DNA from: Oxalobacteraceae bacterium | GTDB lineage: Bacteria; Pseudomonadota; Gammaproteobacteria; Burkholderiales; Burkholderiaceae_D | Assembly (NCBI GenBank): GCA_021151485.1 | Contig: JAGKXB010000004.1 | Span: 1-64,000 of the forward strand | Direction of reading: 5' to 3' | Length of the DNA stretch: 64,000 nucleotides | The notes under the pieces: model-generated | Told to the model about the DNA's origin: nothing | What the model saw: the letters and a program-made list of their open reading frames with translations, nothing else | The model's database searches: none | Shown: piece after piece, positions 10,681 through 23,153 of the stretch | How positions within the stretch are numbered: the stretch's first letter is position 1 | How the letters are laid out: every line of letters begins with the position of its first letter | Made by a program: the position numbers and the translations under genes

Positions 10681-11628
10681 CTAAACAGCCCAATCCAATG
10701 TCGCAGAACGCAAAATTTCCACACACAAATCCTCATACGAGAAACCCGCTACTTTGGCGGCCATTGGAACCAAAGAATGACTAGTCATCCCAGGCGAAGT
10801 ATTGATTTCCAACAAAAATGCCCGATTGTCCGTTGCACGCACCATCACATCCACGCGACTCCAACCACGACAACCCAACGCACGGTAACTCGCCAACGCT
10901 AGGGCCTGAATTTCTTTTTCTTGCTCTGGCTGTAAACCACATGGACACAAATACTGCGTCTCATCGGAAAAATATTTATTTTGATAATCGTAATTAGCGT
11001 CCGGCGCAATAATACGAATGACAGGTAATGCCTTGGCTTGATCGCCGCTCCCCAAAATAGCGCAAGTCAATTCCATACCAGCAATAAATTCTTCTGCGAT
11101 CACTGCCTTGTCAAACTTTGCGGCCAAGGCAAAAGCAGCAGGCAATTGATCCACACTCGTCACTTTGGTTAATCCCAAAGTAGAGCCCTCATGAACCGGT
11201 TTAACGATCAAGGGCAAACCCAAACTATCAGCAACTGCTTGCCAATTTGATTGCGCATTAAGCAAATAAAAACGTGGCGTCGACAAACCCTCGGCGAGCC
11301 AAATACGCTTGGTCATGGCTTTATCCATTGCCACGGATGATGCCAACACGCCTGGTCCGGTATAAGGAAGCCGCAATTGCTCCAAGGCACCTTGCAAACT
11401 ACCATCTTCACCATGCCGCCCATGCAAGGCGATAAACACACGATCAAATTTTTCCGCTGCCAATTGCGCCAAATCACGCTGCGCTGGATCAAACGCATGC
11501 GCATCAATGCCTTTGCTTTGTAAGGCTTGCAATACGCCTTGGCCCGACATCAAGGATATTTCACGCTCGGCGGAACGACCACCAAACAATACCCCGACTT
11601 TGCCAAAATTGTGATCCGTGTGTTTCAT
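10681..11628 (-). CDS. ddl: D-alanine--D-alanine ligase
   Basis: A 315-residue ATP-grasp ligase that joins two D-alanines for the peptidoglycan stem peptide. The N-terminal [20 protein letters not shown] is the family hallmark, and the ATP-grasp core with [15 protein letters not shown] near the C-terminus carries the magnesium ligands. The subtype (DdlA or DdlB) is usually DdlB in this cluster. It sits between murC and ftsQ as in most betaproteobacteria, with about 80 bases on each side. Confidence 0.96.
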   Translation of the reverse strand: MKHTDHNFGKVGVLFGGRSAEREISLMSGQGVLQALQSKGIDAHAFDPAQRDLAQLAAEKFDRVFIALHGRHGEDGSLQGALEQLRLPYTGPGVLASSVAMDKAMTKRIWLAEGLSTPRFYLLNAQSNWQAVADSLGLPLIVKPVHEGSTLGLTKVTSVDQLPAAFALAAKFDKAVIAEEFIAGMELTCAILGSGDQAKALPVIRIIAPDANYDYQNKYFSDETQYLCPCGLQPEQEKEIQALALASYRALGCRGWSRVDVMVRATDNRAFLLEINTSPGMTSHSLVPMAAKVAGFSYEDLCVEILRSATLDWAV

Positions 11629-11708
11629 ATACTTTTCCTGCCCATCTTAATTAACTAATTAACATTTATTTATTCTAATGACCGCATTTAACACATTACT
11701 GCATCAAA

Positions 11709-13121
11709 TTACTGCATCAATTTAGCTGGTATACCGCTAATCGATCCCGCACCCATGGTGATGACAACGTCCCCCCCCTGAATCAGACTCAAAATACTAG
11801 CTGGCATATCCGCCATGTTTTCCACGAATACGGGCTCCACCTTGCCCACTACCCGCACCGCACGCGCCAACGCCCGTCCATCGGCTGCCACGATAGGTTG
11901 CTCGCCTGCGGCATACACTTCCGCCAACACCAAAGCATCCGCAGTAGAAAGCACTTTGACAAAGTCTTCAAACAAATCACGGGTACGCGTATAACGATGT
12001 GGCTGGAATACCAACACCACGCGTCGTCCAGGATACGCGCCACGCGCAGCTGCCAGTGTTGCGGCCATTTCAATCGGATGGTGACCATAGTCGTCGACCA
12101 AAGCAAACGAAGCATTCGAGGCATTCGACTTGCCATCCAATGCGGATGATGTTGGCAATGCAATTTCACCATGGCGAGTAAAGCGCCGCGCTACACCATT
12201 AAATTGCTCCAATGCTTTTTGCGTCGCCGCATCATCCACACCGATTTCACGCGCAATTGCAATCGCAGCACAAGCATTTTGTACATTATGCATACCAGGC
12301 TGATTCAAGCGTACCTGCATGGTGGGATAGCCTTCTTGCAGCACGGTAAACAACATATAACCATCAACCGCCTGCGGATCGACTGCACGCACTTCCGCCT
12401 CCTCATGGAAACCATAGGTGGTAATCGGCTTAGAAATCGATGGCATGATTTCACGCACATGCACATCGTCAAGACACAACATCACGCGGCCATAAAATGG
12501 CAAACGCTGAGTAAATTCGATAAACGCTTGTTTTAATTTGGCGAAATCATGGCCATACGTTTCCATATGGTCAGCATCGATATTGGTAATGACCTCGATG
12601 ACGGGCAGTAAATTCAAAAATGATGCATCCGACTCATCCGCTTCGGCGACGAAAAAATCACCGCCCCCCAATTTTGCATTCGCACCCACGCTATTTAAAC
12701 GACCACCGATCACATAAGTCGGATCAAATCCACCCTGCGCTAACACACTGGCTACCAAACTGGTCGTTGTCGTTTTGCCGTGTGTCCCAGCAATCGCAAT
12801 ACCTTGTTTTAATCGCATCAACTCCGCCAACATGACCGCACGTGGCACAATGGGGATGTGTTTTTCGCGCCCAGCAAGCACTTCCGGATTATCAGCTTTG
12901 ACCGCACTCGATACCACGATGGCATCCACATCATCGACATGCTGGACCGCATGACCTTGCATCACGCGCGCACCCAAGTTGGACAAGCGCTGCGTCACCG
13001 CATTGCTGCTGACATCCGAACCAGAAACGCTGTAGCCCAAATTAAGCAACACTTCGGCGATGCCGCTCATACCGCTGCCGCCTATGCCTACAAAATGGAT
13101 GTTTTTAACCTTATGTTTCAT
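11709..13121 (-). CDS. murC: UDP-N-acetylmuramate--L-alanine ligase
   Basis: 470 residues. MurC adds L-alanine to UDP-MurNAc using ATP. It has the N-terminal Rossmann motif GIGGSGMSG (12-20), the ATP loop [10 protein letters not shown] (111-120) and the Mur-ligase middle and C-terminal domains (for example the DDYGHHP block). It starts 20 bases after the murG stop. Confidence 0.97.
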   Translation of the reverse strand: MKHKVKNIHFVGIGGSGMSGIAEVLLNLGYSVSGSDVSSNAVTQRLSNLGARVMQGHAVQHVDDVDAIVVSSAVKADNPEVLAGREKHIPIVPRAVMLAELMRLKQGIAIAGTHGKTTTTSLVASVLAQGGFDPTYVIGGRLNSVGANAKLGGGDFFVAEADESDASFLNLLPVIEVITNIDADHMETYGHDFAKLKQAFIEFTQRLPFYGRVMLCLDDVHVREIMPSISKPITTYGFHEEAEVRAVDPQAVDGYMLFTVLQEGYPTMQVRLNQPGMHNVQNACAAIAIAREIGVDDAATQKALEQFNGVARRFTRHGEIALPTSSALDGKSNASNASFALVDDYGHHPIEMAATLAAARGAYPGRRVVLVFQPHRYTRTRDLFEDFVKVLSTADALVLAEVYAAGEQPIVAADGRALARAVRVVGKVEPVFVENMADMPASILSLIQGGDVVITMGAGSISGIPAKLMQ

Positions 13122-13140
13122 CGTGCTTTCACTCGTGCTT

Positions 13141-14223
13141 TCACTTTTTCGCTACTTGTTCCAATACATTGGCAATGCGTTGATCCGCATCACGCACACC
13201 TATCGCGTAGGCTTTTTGCGCCATCGTGCCGCAATCCTCGCGCGTGATGGTTTGCAACAAATCCGCTAACTTAGCTGGATTCAATTCACTTTGTGGCAAA
13301 TGCAAAGCGGCTTTTTGTTCGGCCATCCACACCGCATTGTTGCGTTGATGCGAGGTGGTCGAAGCTAATAATGGCACTAGCACACTAGCCACACCCGCAG
13401 CAGTCAACTCCGATACCGTAATCGCTCCAGCACGACAAATCACCACATCCGCTTGCGCATAACGGGCTGGCATATCATCAATAAAATCCAGCACCTCCGC
13501 ATTGACTTGTGCATTTGCATACAAAGTACGCAAGGCATCCACATGCTGCTTACCAGATTGATGCGTGACGATGGGCCTGATCGCCTCAGGCAACAAAGCT
13601 AAGGCAGCTGGCACGCACTCATTCAATACTTTGGCGCCTAAACTACCGCCCACTACCAACACGCGCAACACACCTTGACGCGCAGCATAACGCTCGGCAA
13701 CAGTCGGTAAATGCAACATATCTTGGTGCACTGCATTACCCGTCACCAACGCTTTATTCTTAGCCCAACCAAAATCAGCGGCAAAACCAAACAAAACCCG
13801 CTGCGCAAACGGAGACAATATTTTGTTGGATAACAACAAAGCCGCATCTGCATTCATCAACACCACTGGAATACCGCGCAACTTCGCCATCAAACCGCCA
13901 GGCACCGTGACATAACCACCCATGCCCAACACCAAATCTGGCTTGCTCCGCCCCAAAGAGCGAAAACACAACAAACAACTAAACAACAAGCGCCACACAC
14001 CACTCAGTGCATGACGCCACCCCTTGCCACGCAAATTGGCAAGAGGAATCAAATCCATATCGATCCCATGTTGCGGCACAATATCGCGCTCCATGCCCTG
14101 CGTCGTCCCCAACCACGAAACCTGCCAACCACGCGCTTGCATCGCACGTGCAATCGACAAACCAGGAAAAATATGTCCGCCCGTTCCCGCCGCCATGATC
14201 AATAGTCGCTTGGTACGCGTCAT
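13141..14223 (-). CDS. murG: UDP-GlcNAc transferase MurG (lipid I to lipid II)
   Basis: 360 residues, GT28-type fold. MurG adds GlcNAc to lipid I at the inner face of the membrane to make lipid II. The N-terminal glycine-rich loop [11 protein letters not shown] (11-21) and the C-terminal UDP-binding region with [11 protein letters not shown] are visible. Its ATG overlaps the ftsW stop by four bases (ATGA), so translation is probably coupled. Confidence 0.97.
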   Translation of the reverse strand: MTRTKRLLIMAAGTGGHIFPGLSIARAMQARGWQVSWLGTTQGMERDIVPQHGIDMDLIPLANLRGKGWRHALSGVWRLLFSCLLCFRSLGRSKPDLVLGMGGYVTVPGGLMAKLRGIPVVLMNADAALLLSNKILSPFAQRVLFGFAADFGWAKNKALVTGNAVHQDMLHLPTVAERYAARQGVLRVLVVGGSLGAKVLNECVPAALALLPEAIRPIVTHQSGKQHVDALRTLYANAQVNAEVLDFIDDMPARYAQADVVICRAGAITVSELTAAGVASVLVPLLASTTSHQRNNAVWMAEQKAALHLPQSELNPAKLADLLQTITREDCGTMAQKAYAIGVRDADQRIANVLEQVAKK

Positions 14224-15428
14224 ACCCGTCCTCCGCGCATTCGCACTCGGCTTTCGTAATCAATCCGTAACAAAATAGTGAGACCAACGCAATTAATTAC
14301 CACGCCAGAACCACCATAACTCATCAATGGCAAGGTTAATCCTTTGGTAGGCAATAACCCCAAATTCACCCCCATGTTGATAAACGCTTGCACGCCGATC
14401 CAGATACCAATCCCTTTCGCGCACAATCCGGCAAAGATGGCATCCATTGCAATCGCCTGGCGGCCGATTTCAAAGGAACGCTTGATAACCCAGTAGAACA
14501 TCAAAATCACCACCAACACACCGACAAAACCCAATTCCTCGCCAATCACCGCTAATAAGAAATCAGTATGCGCTTCTGGTAAATAATGTAATTTTTCTAC
14601 ACTTGCACCCAAACCAACACCAAATAATTCACCACGGCCAAATGCAATCAGTGAATGCGACAGTTGATAGGCTTTACCTAAGGCGTTTTCTTCTGTCCAT
14701 GGATTCAAGTAAGCAAAAATACGCTCGCGTCGCCATGGCGATAAAAGAATCACAAGACTAAAGATACCTACTAGCGTGGCACTAATACCCCCAAACCAAA
14801 TACCATTAATGCCGCCTAAAAACAAAATACCCATGGCAATGCAAACAATCACCCCAAATGCGCCCAAATCTGGTTCTAGTAACAGCAGCAAACCTACCAA
14901 AGCCACAGCGCTAGCCAAAGGTAAAAAGCCCTTGGTTAATTTATGCATGTATTGCTGCTTACGCACCGTATAGTCCGCTGCGTACAACACGATGAACAGC
15001 TTCATGAATTCCGATGGTTGTACATTGAACACCTTAAATGACAACCAACGCTTGGCGCCATTCACGCCTTTTCCTACACCAGGAATCAACACCAATGCCA
15101 ACACAACCAAGGTAACAACAAAAAGATAAGGTGCCCAACGCTGCCAAGTTTGCACAGGAATCCGGAACATAAAAACCGACACCAACAAGGAAACCAAAAT
15201 ATACAAAGCTTGTCGTGTCAAAAAATAAGAATTTTTGTAATTGGCGTATTTGGGTGAATCAGGTAGTGCAATCGAAGCCGAATACACCATCACCATGCCA
15301 AACAACATCAATAAAACAACGACCCAAATCAATGGCATGTCCAACTCTGTCATGCTGGAACGATGTGTACGTCCAGACACACCATTAAACGTGCCATTGG
15401 AGGATGAAAATAGGGAAGACAATTTCAT
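14220..15428 (-). CDS. ftsW: Septal peptidoglycan polymerase FtsW
   Basis: A 402-residue SEDS-family membrane protein with about ten membrane segments. FtsW polymerises lipid II at the septum together with FtsI. The conserved C-terminal block [14 protein letters not shown] is intact. A cytoplasmic N-terminus of about 35 residues precedes the first membrane segment. The gene overlaps murD and murG by four bases at both ends (ATGA), which indicates tight translational coupling. Confidence 0.97.
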   Translation of the reverse strand: MKLSSLFSSSNGTFNGVSGRTHRSSMTELDMPLIWVVVLLMLFGMVMVYSASIALPDSPKYANYKNSYFLTRQALYILVSLLVSVFMFRIPVQTWQRWAPYLFVVTLVVLALVLIPGVGKGVNGAKRWLSFKVFNVQPSEFMKLFIVLYAADYTVRKQQYMHKLTKGFLPLASAVALVGLLLLLEPDLGAFGVIVCIAMGILFLGGINGIWFGGISATLVGIFSLVILLSPWRRERIFAYLNPWTEENALGKAYQLSHSLIAFGRGELFGVGLGASVEKLHYLPEAHTDFLLAVIGEELGFVGVLVVILMFYWVIKRSFEIGRQAIAMDAIFAGLCAKGIGIWIGVQAFINMGVNLGLLPTKGLTLPLMSYGGSGVVINCVGLTILLRIDYESRVRMRGGRV

Positions 15429-16918
15429 GCCATCACCTCACCACGCGAAAAGGCAAGCTCACGCACTGCATCCACAAACACTTGTGCTCTATGGACGTAG
15501 TTTTGGAACATATCCAAGCTGGCACAAGCGGGGGACAATAAAACTGCATCGCCTTCTTGCGCGATGGCTGCCGCGCTTTGTACAGCGTGCTCCAGGTCGA
15601 TGCAATCGAACAAAGGAATACTGGATTTTTCTAGTGTTGCACGTAGGATAGGTGCATCTTTCCCGATCAAAAATACGGCACGTGTATAACGCTGAACAGG
15701 CGCGATCAAAGGCGCAAAATCTTGCCCTTTGCCATCGCCACCAGCAATCAAGACTAGACGTTGCTGAGTACCACTTTGCATCACGCCTAAACCAGCCAAT
15801 GCTGCCACCGTCGCACCGACATTGGTCCCTTTGCTGTCATCATAATAAGCAATACCAGCAATCGTAGTGACCAATTCCACCCGATGCGGCTCGCCTGGAT
15901 ATTCGCGCAAACCTGCCAATAATGGCGCAAATGGCAAATCAATCGCACGACATAAAGCCAAGGCCGCAAGCGCATTCATGGCATTGTGTTGACCTCGGAT
16001 TTTTAACCCATCTACTGGCATTAAATGTTGTAGAACTTGTTTTGATTGTTCTTCTTGTTCAGCGACAGACAACCATGTAATGCTGCCTTCATGACACAAA
16101 CCAAAACAACCTGCTTGTGTTGGCGCATGTAAGCCAAAAGTAGTGATTGGAGAAGATGCAAATGAAGACGCCCCCATTTGCATTACTTTTTCATCTTCAC
16201 GATTCAAGACACGTGCAGTATGACGGCCAAAAATCCTGGCCTTATCTGCCACATAAGCATCCATGCTGCCATGCCAATCGAGATGGTCCTGCGAGACATT
16301 TAATACCGTCGCCGCATCGGCCTCCAGACTGTATGTCGTATGAAGTTGGAAGCTGGATAACTCCAATACCCACACTTGCGGCAACACATCGTCGTCTAAC
16401 ACATTACGCAATACTTCCAACACCGCTGGACTGATATTGCCCGCCACTTGCACCGTCAATCCGGCGTGCCGGCACAACAATCCGGTCAAACGTGTCACGG
16501 TGGTTTTACCATTGGTGCCGGTAATCGCAATGACTTTGGGAGCATAAGCACGAGTCGTTCGCAATGCTGTCAATGCTTGCGCGAACAACTCAATTTCTCC
16601 CCATACCGGTATGTTCTTTTGTTGTGCTGCTGGCAAAAGCAATGCCAACTCACGCGCCGGCGCTAGACCTGGGCTTAATGCAACAAAATCTATTCCGTCC
16701 AATAAAGCAGGAGAAAATACCTGGATATCATCACCAACATCAGTACCACCGATAAATTCCACTCCAGGAAACAGGGTACGCAATGCCGGCAAACGCTGCG
16801 GCACTGCACGGGTGTCGGCGACACGCACAATGGCGCCGCAACGCGCTAGCCATTGCACCATCGCCAGGCCGGATTCTCCTAGCCCTAGCACCAACACATG
16901 TTTTCCCTGGTAATTCAT
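15425..16918 (-). CDS. murD: UDP-N-acetylmuramoyl-L-alanine--D-glutamate ligase
   Basis: About 497 residues. MurD adds D-glutamate to UDP-MurNAc-Ala. The N-terminal [13 protein letters not shown]ossmann motif and the ATP loop [14 protein letters not shown] are clear. I start at the ATG at 16918 ([10 protein letters not shown]); a TTG six codons upstream (16936) is open but less likely. The stop overlaps the ftsW start. Confidence 0.95.
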   Translation of the reverse strand: MNYQGKHVLVLGLGESGLAMVQWLARCGAIVRVADTRAVPQRLPALRTLFPGVEFIGGTDVGDDIQVFSPALLDGIDFVALSPGLAPARELALLLPAAQQKNIPVWGEIELFAQALTALRTTRAYAPKVIAITGTNGKTTVTRLTGLLCRHAGLTVQVAGNISPAVLEVLRNVLDDDVLPQVWVLELSSFQLHTTYSLEADAATVLNVSQDHLDWHGSMDAYVADKARIFGRHTARVLNREDEKVMQMGASSFASSPITTFGLHAPTQAGCFGLCHEGSITWLSVAEQEEQSKQVLQHLMPVDGLKIRGQHNAMNALAALALCRAIDLPFAPLLAGLREYPGEPHRVELVTTIAGIAYYDDSKGTNVGATVAALAGLGVMQSGTQQRLVLIAGGDGKGQDFAPLIAPVQRYTRAVFLIGKDAPILRATLEKSSIPLFDCIDLEHAVQSAAAIAQEGDAVLLSPACASLDMFQNYVHRAQVFVDAVRELAFSRGEVMA

Positions 16919-16945
16919 AGAATAAATATCTATCAACCTAATTTA

Positions 16946-18115
16946 TTAACGCAATTTCAACGTAGACAAACCAAACAACACCAACATCATGGTGATAATC
17001 CAAAAACGCACCACGACTTGCGTTTCTTTCCAACCTTTTTGCTCAAAATGATGATGCAACGGTGCCATCAAAAAGAAACGGCGACCGACGCCATAACGCC
17101 TTTTTGTATATTTGAAATAACTCACCTGAATCATGACGGAAATAGTTTCCACCACAAAAATCCCACCCATGATGAACAAAACAATCTCTTGTCGAACAAT
17201 GACAGCAATCGTCCCCAACCCCGCTCCCAATGCCAACGCACCGACATCCCCCATAAACACACGTGCAGGATGGGCGTTAAACCAAAGAAATGCCAAACCA
17301 GCGCCCGCCATTGCACCGCAAAAAATCAATAATTCACCAGCCCCTGGAATATGCGGAATAAACAAATATTTTGAGTAAGTCGCACTCCCCGTCAAATAAG
17401 CAAAAATCCCCAAAGCCGAACCCACCATGATGGTCGGCATAATCGCCAATCCATCCAAACCATCGGTTAAATTAACTGCATTGCTAGTACCCACAATCAC
17501 AAAATACGTCAACGCAATAAAACCCCACACCCCCAACGGATAGCTGACACTTTTAATGAAAGGCACAATCAAATCCGCCTTGGGAGGCAAATCCATACTG
17601 AAGCCTGATTGCACCCAAGCCGCGAACAATTCCCACACCTTAGTGTTAGTCGGAGCAGAAACAGAAAACGCCAGATAAACTGCGGCGACAATACCAATCA
17701 TGGATTGCCAAAAATACTTCTCTGCCGATCGCATCCCGTTCGGATCTTTATAAACCACTTTGCGGTAATCATCGGCCCAGCCCACGGCGCCATAACCCAA
17801 TGTCACAATCAACACGATCCAGATGAAGCGATTCGACAAATCCGCCCAAAGCAAAGTCGATACACCAATCCCAATCAAAATCAACACACCGCCCATGGTG
17901 GGCGTACCAGACTTGACCAGATGCGTTTGTGGGCCATCTTGACGCACAGCTTGACCAACCTTCAATCTGGTCAACATGCGTATCACCGCTGGGCCAGCAA
18001 TCAAGCCAATTGCCAATGCCGTCATGGTGGCAAACACCGCACGAAAGGTAATAAAGCTAAAGACCCGCAATAGGCCCAAATCCTGTTTAAAAAATTGCGC
18101 TAGCCAAAGCAACAT
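16946..18115 (-). CDS. mraY: Phospho-MurNAc-pentapeptide transferase MraY
   Basis: 389 residues, about ten membrane segments. MraY moves phospho-MurNAc-pentapeptide onto undecaprenyl phosphate to form lipid I. The catalytic stretches [11 protein letters not shown] and, near the C-terminus, [12 protein letters not shown] are present. It starts two bases after the murF stop. Confidence 0.97.
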   Translation of the reverse strand: MLLWLAQFFKQDLGLLRVFSFITFRAVFATMTALAIGLIAGPAVIRMLTRLKVGQAVRQDGPQTHLVKSGTPTMGGVLILIGIGVSTLLWADLSNRFIWIVLIVTLGYGAVGWADDYRKVVYKDPNGMRSAEKYFWQSMIGIVAAVYLAFSVSAPTNTKVWELFAAWVQSGFSMDLPPKADLIVPFIKSVSYPLGVWGFIALTYFVIVGTSNAVNLTDGLDGLAIMPTIMVGSALGIFAYLTGSATYSKYLFIPHIPGAGELLIFCGAMAGAGLAFLWFNAHPARVFMGDVGALALGAGLGTIAVIVRQEIVLFIMGGIFVVETISVMIQVSYFKYTKRRYGVGRRFFLMAPLHHHFEQKGWKETQVVVRFWIITMMLVLFGLSTLKLR

Positions 18116-18117
18116 AA

Positions 18118-19563
18118 TTAATGAAATCCTTGCGATGTTGATTCCGGCTTACCGGCTTGATCGATTAAATACTGCACCACACGTTCCATTTTCATAAAAC
18201 GCGATCCTTTTACCAATATTGTTGGGTTTGAAACCGTTGTTGTAGCATTCACCGTATTGATGATGCGATCAATTGCAGCGCACAAAGCATCGATACTTTC
18301 GGAATGATTCGTCGATACACCGAACGCTTGCGCGCTGTAGGACGCCAACTGCCCCAGAGTCAACAAATAATCTATCTGGTGACTACGGGCATACTCACCA
18401 ATTTCTTCATGAAACTGTCGCCCTTGATGACCCACCTCACCCATATCACCCAAAATTAAGATACGTGGTGAAGACGCCTGAGCCAGCACATCAATCGCCG
18501 CACGAACTGAATCGGGATTCGCGTTATAGGTATCGTCGATCACCCTCACACCTTGCCGGCCAGCTTTGGATTGCAAACGCCCTTGCACTGAGGTAAACGA
18601 TTCCAAGCCACGAATGATGGAAGAAGTCTGGATACCCAACGCATCAGTGCAAGCAATCGCTGCCAGGGCATTGCGCACATTGTGCTCACCCGCCACGTTT
18701 AACTGCAATGAAAAACTTCGTTGCCCCAACTTGACTTGTAGAGCACTCCCCAAGCCCATGTCTTTGCTTTGATACTGACAAGTCACATCGGCATCGGCAG
18801 CAAAACCAAAAGTCAGCACGCTGCGCTGCCCTGACGACATCGCCAATGCACGCCACAGTCCAGTATGCGCAGCATCCGCTGGAAACACCGCCACACCATC
18901 GGCTGGTAGGGCACTGATCACCGCACCATTTTCTTGCGCAACGGCATCGACATTTGCCATGAATTCCAAATGTTCACGCTGGGCGTTATTCACCAAAGCC
19001 ACCTTTGCCTGCGCCATGTCGGCCAAAACGGCAATCTCACCGGGATGATTCATCCCCAGTTCAATCACCGCCGCCTGATGCATCGCCTGCAAGCGCAACA
19101 GAGTCAAAGGCACGCCAATATCATTATTAAAATTGCCCTGCGTGGCCAAATAATGCCCGGCACCAAACTCTGCCGCCAAAATAGAGGCGATCATTTCTTT
19201 AACCGTCGTTTTGCCATTGCTGCCGGTCACGGCAATCATGGGCAAATCAAATTGTTGCCGCCAATAGCGGCCCAACTGACCCAAGGCAAAACGTGTATCT
19301 GGGACCACAAACGCTGGCACTTTCAAACCAGGAGGAAGTTTTTCCACCATCACAGCAGCGACGCCTTGCGCCACTACTTGATCTAAGAAATCGTGTGCAT
19401 CAAAACGCTCGCCGCGCAATGCGACAAACAGGCTATCTTTTGGCCCTGCTTTTCGACTATCGGTGATGACGTGCGTGAAGGTAGCGTCCTCTGTCATTAC
19501 GGCATCTGGTATACACGACTTGAATTGCGACAATGACATTTTCATCATGCTCATCATATCCAT
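18118..19563 (-). CDS. murF: UDP-MurNAc-tripeptide D-Ala-D-Ala ligase MurF
   Basis: About 481 residues. MurF adds the D-Ala-D-Ala dipeptide to complete the pentapeptide. The ATP loop [14 protein letters not shown] lies near residue 105, and [10 protein letters not shown] in the C-terminal half is typical. The N-terminus holds several methionines in a row (MDMMSMMKM), so the true start could be up to nine codons later than the one given. Confidence 0.95.
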   Translation of the reverse strand: MDMMSMMKMSLSQFKSCIPDAVMTEDATFTHVITDSRKAGPKDSLFVALRGERFDAHDFLDQVVAQGVAAVMVEKLPPGLKVPAFVVPDTRFALGQLGRYWRQQFDLPMIAVTGSNGKTTVKEMIASILAAEFGAGHYLATQGNFNNDIGVPLTLLRLQAMHQAAVIELGMNHPGEIAVLADMAQAKVALVNNAQREHLEFMANVDAVAQENGAVISALPADGVAVFPADAAHTGLWRALAMSSGQRSVLTFGFAADADVTCQYQSKDMGLGSALQVKLGQRSFSLQLNVAGEHNVRNALAAIACTDALGIQTSSIIRGLESFTSVQGRLQSKAGRQGVRVIDDTYNANPDSVRAAIDVLAQASSPRILILGDMGEVGHQGRQFHEEIGEYARSHQIDYLLTLGQLASYSAQAFGVSTNHSESIDALCAAIDRIINTVNATTTVSNPTILVKGSRFMKMERVVQYLIDQAGKPESTSQGFH

Positions 19564-19567
19564 CTTA

Positions 19568-21112
19568 TTAACCCACCTTCTTCATGGTCGCGCGCGTTGC
19601 CAACGCCAATGCAGCATGATCAGTATCTGAGAATGACAATTTTTTGCCTTTGATTTCCTGATAGGTTTCATGCCCTTTACCAGCCAACAAAATGACGTCA
19701 TTTTTTGCCGCATGTTTAACTGCGGACAAAATGGCAGCAGCTCTATCTTCGATTGCAACTACACTTAGTACGGTGTTTTGCGGATTTGTCATGCCCTGCA
19801 CAACTTGCTGCATGATGACTTGTGGATCTTCACTACGTGGATTGTCACTAGTGACGATAATATGGTCCGCCATTTCTGCGATTGCCCCCATTTGCGGACG
19901 TTTGCCCGGATCACGATCACCACCACACCCAAACACGCACCACAACTGACCAGCACGCTCCTGTGCAACTGAGCGCAACGCCAGCAAAGTCTTTCCCAAG
20001 GCATCGGGTGTATGAGCGTAATCAATCACGACCATCGGCGCGTCCTGTCCCCCCAACTGTTCCATCCGCCCTGGCGCAGCGGTTAACTCTTCCAGTGCAC
20101 TAATCGCGCGATTCCATGCGATGCCTTTAGCGAGCAAAGCGCCCAATACACCCAAAATATTACTGACGTTAAACAAACCCACCAATTGGGTTTTGACATG
20201 CGCACTACCAAAAGAAGAGCGCACATGAAACTCTGTCCCCGCATGACGACTACGAATGTCAGTCGCACGCAAAATCGGCACACCATCCAGCACGGCGTCG
20301 CTCACGCTATAAGCAATTAATTCAGCCTGATTATGCAAACGCTGCTGCATACGTCGTGCCAAACGCAAGCCCATAGGATCATCCAGATTCAATATCGCAT
20401 GACGCAAACCCGGCCAATCGAACAAACGGGTTTTCGCCGCCTCATACGCTGCCATATCTACGTGGTAATCCAAATGATCGCGTGTCAAATTGGTAAACAA
20501 GGCCAGATCAATATGCATACCGTTCATACGCCCTTGATCCAAACCTATTGAAGATGCTTCCATGGCCAAAGTTTTAGCGCCCGCATCGCGCATTTCAGCT
20601 AATTTACGTTGCAATAGCACCGCATCCGGCGTGGTGTAACCGGTTGTTTCAAACTTCCCACTGCCACGCGTAAATACACCAGCGCCCAAAGTACCCAATA
20701 CGGCGACAGGCTCTCCCAAACGCGACAAAGCGCTCGCCAACCATTGCGTGCACGAAGTTTTGCCATTAGTGCCCGTCACGGCGATGGTGTACATGCCAGC
20801 ATCTGGCTGAGCGTAATAGGCATTCGCGATATAACCCGCCTGCATTTTCAAATCGGCCAATCCTAAATGCGGCACTGGTTGCGCACTTACACGGTACACA
20901 GCTTCCTCAGCACCATCTTTACCCGCTTCATACAAAATCGCCGCCGCACCATTTTGTACGGCATGCGCAATATATTGCCGACCATCAGCCGTATCCACAT
21001 CACCTGGATAGGCAAAGAAAATATCACCCTGTTTCACCATACGTGAATCCGATATGCAATTCGCTTTAGGCGCCACGCTTTGCAACCATGTCAAAACTTG
21101 AGGCAAAGTCAT
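19568..21112 (-). CDS. murE: UDP-MurNAc-Ala-Glu meso-diaminopimelate ligase MurE
   Basis: 514 residues. The ATP loop AVTGTNGKTSCTQW and the substrate signature DNPRSEDP show that it adds meso-diaminopimelate, as expected for a Gram-negative wall. I chose the ATG at 21112, which overlaps the ftsI stop by one base (TGATG) and has GAGGAGG eight bases upstream; a GTG one codon earlier is also open. Confidence 0.97.
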   Translation of the reverse strand: MTLPQVLTWLQSVAPKANCISDSRMVKQGDIFFAYPGDVDTADGRQYIAHAVQNGAAAILYEAGKDGAEEAVYRVSAQPVPHLGLADLKMQAGYIANAYYAQPDAGMYTIAVTGTNGKTSCTQWLASALSRLGEPVAVLGTLGAGVFTRGSGKFETTGYTTPDAVLLQRKLAEMRDAGAKTLAMEASSIGLDQGRMNGMHIDLALFTNLTRDHLDYHVDMAAYEAAKTRLFDWPGLRHAILNLDDPMGLRLARRMQQRLHNQAELIAYSVSDAVLDGVPILRATDIRSRHAGTEFHVRSSFGSAHVKTQLVGLFNVSNILGVLGALLAKGIAWNRAISALEELTAAPGRMEQLGGQDAPMVVIDYAHTPDALGKTLLALRSVAQERAGQLWCVFGCGGDRDPGKRPQMGAIAEMADHIIVTSDNPRSEDPQVIMQQVVQGMTNPQNTVLSVVAIEDRAAAILSAVKHAAKNDVILLAGKGHETYQEIKGKKLSFSDTDHAALALATRATMKKVG

Positions 21113-22884
21113 CACATAACCTCCTCAGTTTTAGTAGGAATCACAATATTGGTAATACTGGAGTCCGGCGGTACATTGAGCGCCCGTAAAGCATGCGCGG
21201 CCACGACGGAAAACACGGGAGCTGCCACATCCCCCCCATAATGGCGGCCATTGGAAGGCTCATCAATCATCACCGCAATAATGATGCGCGGATCAGAAGC
21301 CGGCGCGAAACCGACAAAAGAGGCGACGTATTTATTCACATAACGACCACCCGCAATCTTCAATGCCGTACCAGTTTTACCACCTACGCGATAACCAGGT
21401 ACCTGTGCTTTGGGGGCGGTTCCTTCTGGACTAACAACGGTTTCAAGCATGACACGCAAATCGTGCGCTGACTGCGCAGTAATCACATGCTGGCCGACCG
21501 GTAGTTCATTCACCTTCTGAAAAGACAAGGGAATCAAATCGCCATCACGCGCAAAAATCAAATAAGAACGTGCCAACTGAATCAAAGAAACAGAAATACC
21601 ATGGCCATAGCTCATGGTCGCTTGCTCAATTGGGCGCCAAGTTTTAGGTGGTCGCACGCGACCCGCAACCGCCCCAGGAAACCCAAATTTTGGCTGCTGA
21701 CCAAAACCAAGTGTGGTAAACATTTCCCACATCTCTTCTGGCTGCATTTGTAGTGCAATTTTAGCTGTGCCGATATTCGAAGATTTTTGAATAATCTGAG
21801 ACACCGTCAATGGCCCATGCGCATGCGCATCATGGATGGTGGCCGTTCCTATAGTCATATGCCCAGGCGCAGTTTGGAATACCGATGATGGGGTAATACG
21901 CTTAGTATCCAACCCCAACGCAACCGTAAAAGGCTTTAAAGTCGAACCAGGCTCAAAAGTATCGGTCATCACACGATTACGTAGCTGCGCACCCGTCAAT
22001 ATCGAACGATTATTTGGGTTATAAGTCGGCAAATTAGCCAATGCCAACACCTCACCAGTTTTGACATCCAACACTACAACGCCACCAGCTTTGGCCTTAT
22101 TTTTCTCTACGGCTTCTTGCAATTGCGAAAAGGCAATGTATTGTATTTTTCTATCAATCGATAACGCTAAATCCTGACCATCATGCGGTTCACGCACCGC
22201 TTCAATATCTTCAACAATATGCCCTAATCTGTCTTTAATCACGCGACGGCTACCCGGCTTACCAGCCAGCATTTTTTGCGAAGACAACTCCATACCATCT
22301 TGCCCGGCATCCTCCACATTAGTGAAACCCACCACATGCGCCATCACATCGCCTTCTGGATAAAAACGCTTATATTCTTTGCGTGTTTCAATCCCGGCAA
22401 TTCCCAGTTTGGCGATTTTTTCTGATACCTCTAATTCAACTTGCCGCTTTAGGTACACAAAATTGCGATCAGAATCAAGCTTCTTGCGCAAGTCAGCCTC
22501 GCTCATTTCTAGCAATCCGGCCAACTCACGAATTTTCTTGGGTTCCGCCTCTAGCACATCCTCGGGAATAGCCCAAATAGCCTTGACTGGCATGGAAGAC
22601 GCCAACACCTGACCATGACGATCCGTAATCTTGCCGCGCGTCGCGGGTAATTCCAGCGTACGGGCATAACGCGAAGCACCTTGTTTTTGCAAAAAATCCG
22701 TAGAAATTCCTTGCAACCACAACGCACGACCAAGCAACGCCAAAAAGGCAACAAACAATAAAAACAACACGATCCGCGAACGCCAAGCAGACAAAGACAT
22801 CGCCAACACTGGATTTGCAGCAAAAGACACGCCTTTGCCGGCAGCAACACGTGAACCTGTGCGCGACCCACGAGCTCGCATCAT
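21112..22884 (-). CDS. ftsI: Septal transpeptidase FtsI (PBP3)
   Basis: 590 residues: cytoplasmic N-terminus, one membrane segment at about 36-55, a dimerisation (pedestal) domain, and the penicillin-binding transpeptidase domain. The three active-site motifs are intact: S314TLK, S368SN and K503TG. FtsI cross-links septal peptidoglycan made by FtsW. It overlaps ftsL by four bases (ATGA) at its start and touches murE at its end. Confidence 0.97.
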   Translation of the reverse strand: MMRARGSRTGSRVAAGKGVSFAANPVLAMSLSAWRSRIVLFLLFVAFLALLGRALWLQGISTDFLQKQGASRYARTLELPATRGKITDRHGQVLASSMPVKAIWAIPEDVLEAEPKKIRELAGLLEMSEADLRKKLDSDRNFVYLKRQVELEVSEKIAKLGIAGIETRKEYKRFYPEGDVMAHVVGFTNVEDAGQDGMELSSQKMLAGKPGSRRVIKDRLGHIVEDIEAVREPHDGQDLALSIDRKIQYIAFSQLQEAVEKNKAKAGGVVVLDVKTGEVLALANLPTYNPNNRSILTGAQLRNRVMTDTFEPGSTLKPFTVALGLDTKRITPSSVFQTAPGHMTIGTATIHDAHAHGPLTVSQIIQKSSNIGTAKIALQMQPEEMWEMFTTLGFGQQPKFGFPGAVAGRVRPPKTWRPIEQATMSYGHGISVSLIQLARSYLIFARDGDLIPLSFQKVNELPVGQHVITAQSAHDLRVMLETVVSPEGTAPKAQVPGYRVGGKTGTALKIAGGRYVNKYVASFVGFAPASDPRIIIAVMIDEPSNGRHYGGDVAAPVFSVVAAHALRALNVPPDSSITNIVIPTKTEEVM

Positions 22885-23153
22885 TTGTCTCCCACGGTGA
22901 TGTATTGTATTTGCCCAGCGTGCACACTCACCATATTCAATGAACGCAGCGCCTGTTCTTCAATACGGGCATGCTTGGCCAAGGTCGATTGATCCAGTTG
23001 CAATTGAGCCCATTCAATTTCGTGCTGACGTGCACCAGCTTGTGCACGCTCAAGCTCAATAAACAAACGTCTCGCCTGATATTGCGCATTGATGACGGAT
23101 AAGGCGCACAGCACCAAAAGCGTCGTCAGGATTAAGTTAAGGCGCGTAATCAT
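22881..23153 (-). CDS. ftsL: Cell division protein FtsL
   Basis: A 90-residue bitopic protein: one membrane segment at the N-terminus (about 4-22), then a periplasmic coiled coil rich in E, Q and L. FtsL forms a complex with FtsB and FtsQ that activates FtsWI. Sequence conservation in this family is low; the call rests on size, topology and the position between rsmH and ftsI, with four-base overlaps at both ends. Confidence 0.9.
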   Translation of the reverse strand: MITRLNLILTTLLVLCALSVINAQYQARRLFIELERAQAGARQHEIEWAQLQLDQSTLAKHARIEEQALRSLNMVSVHAGQIQYITVGDK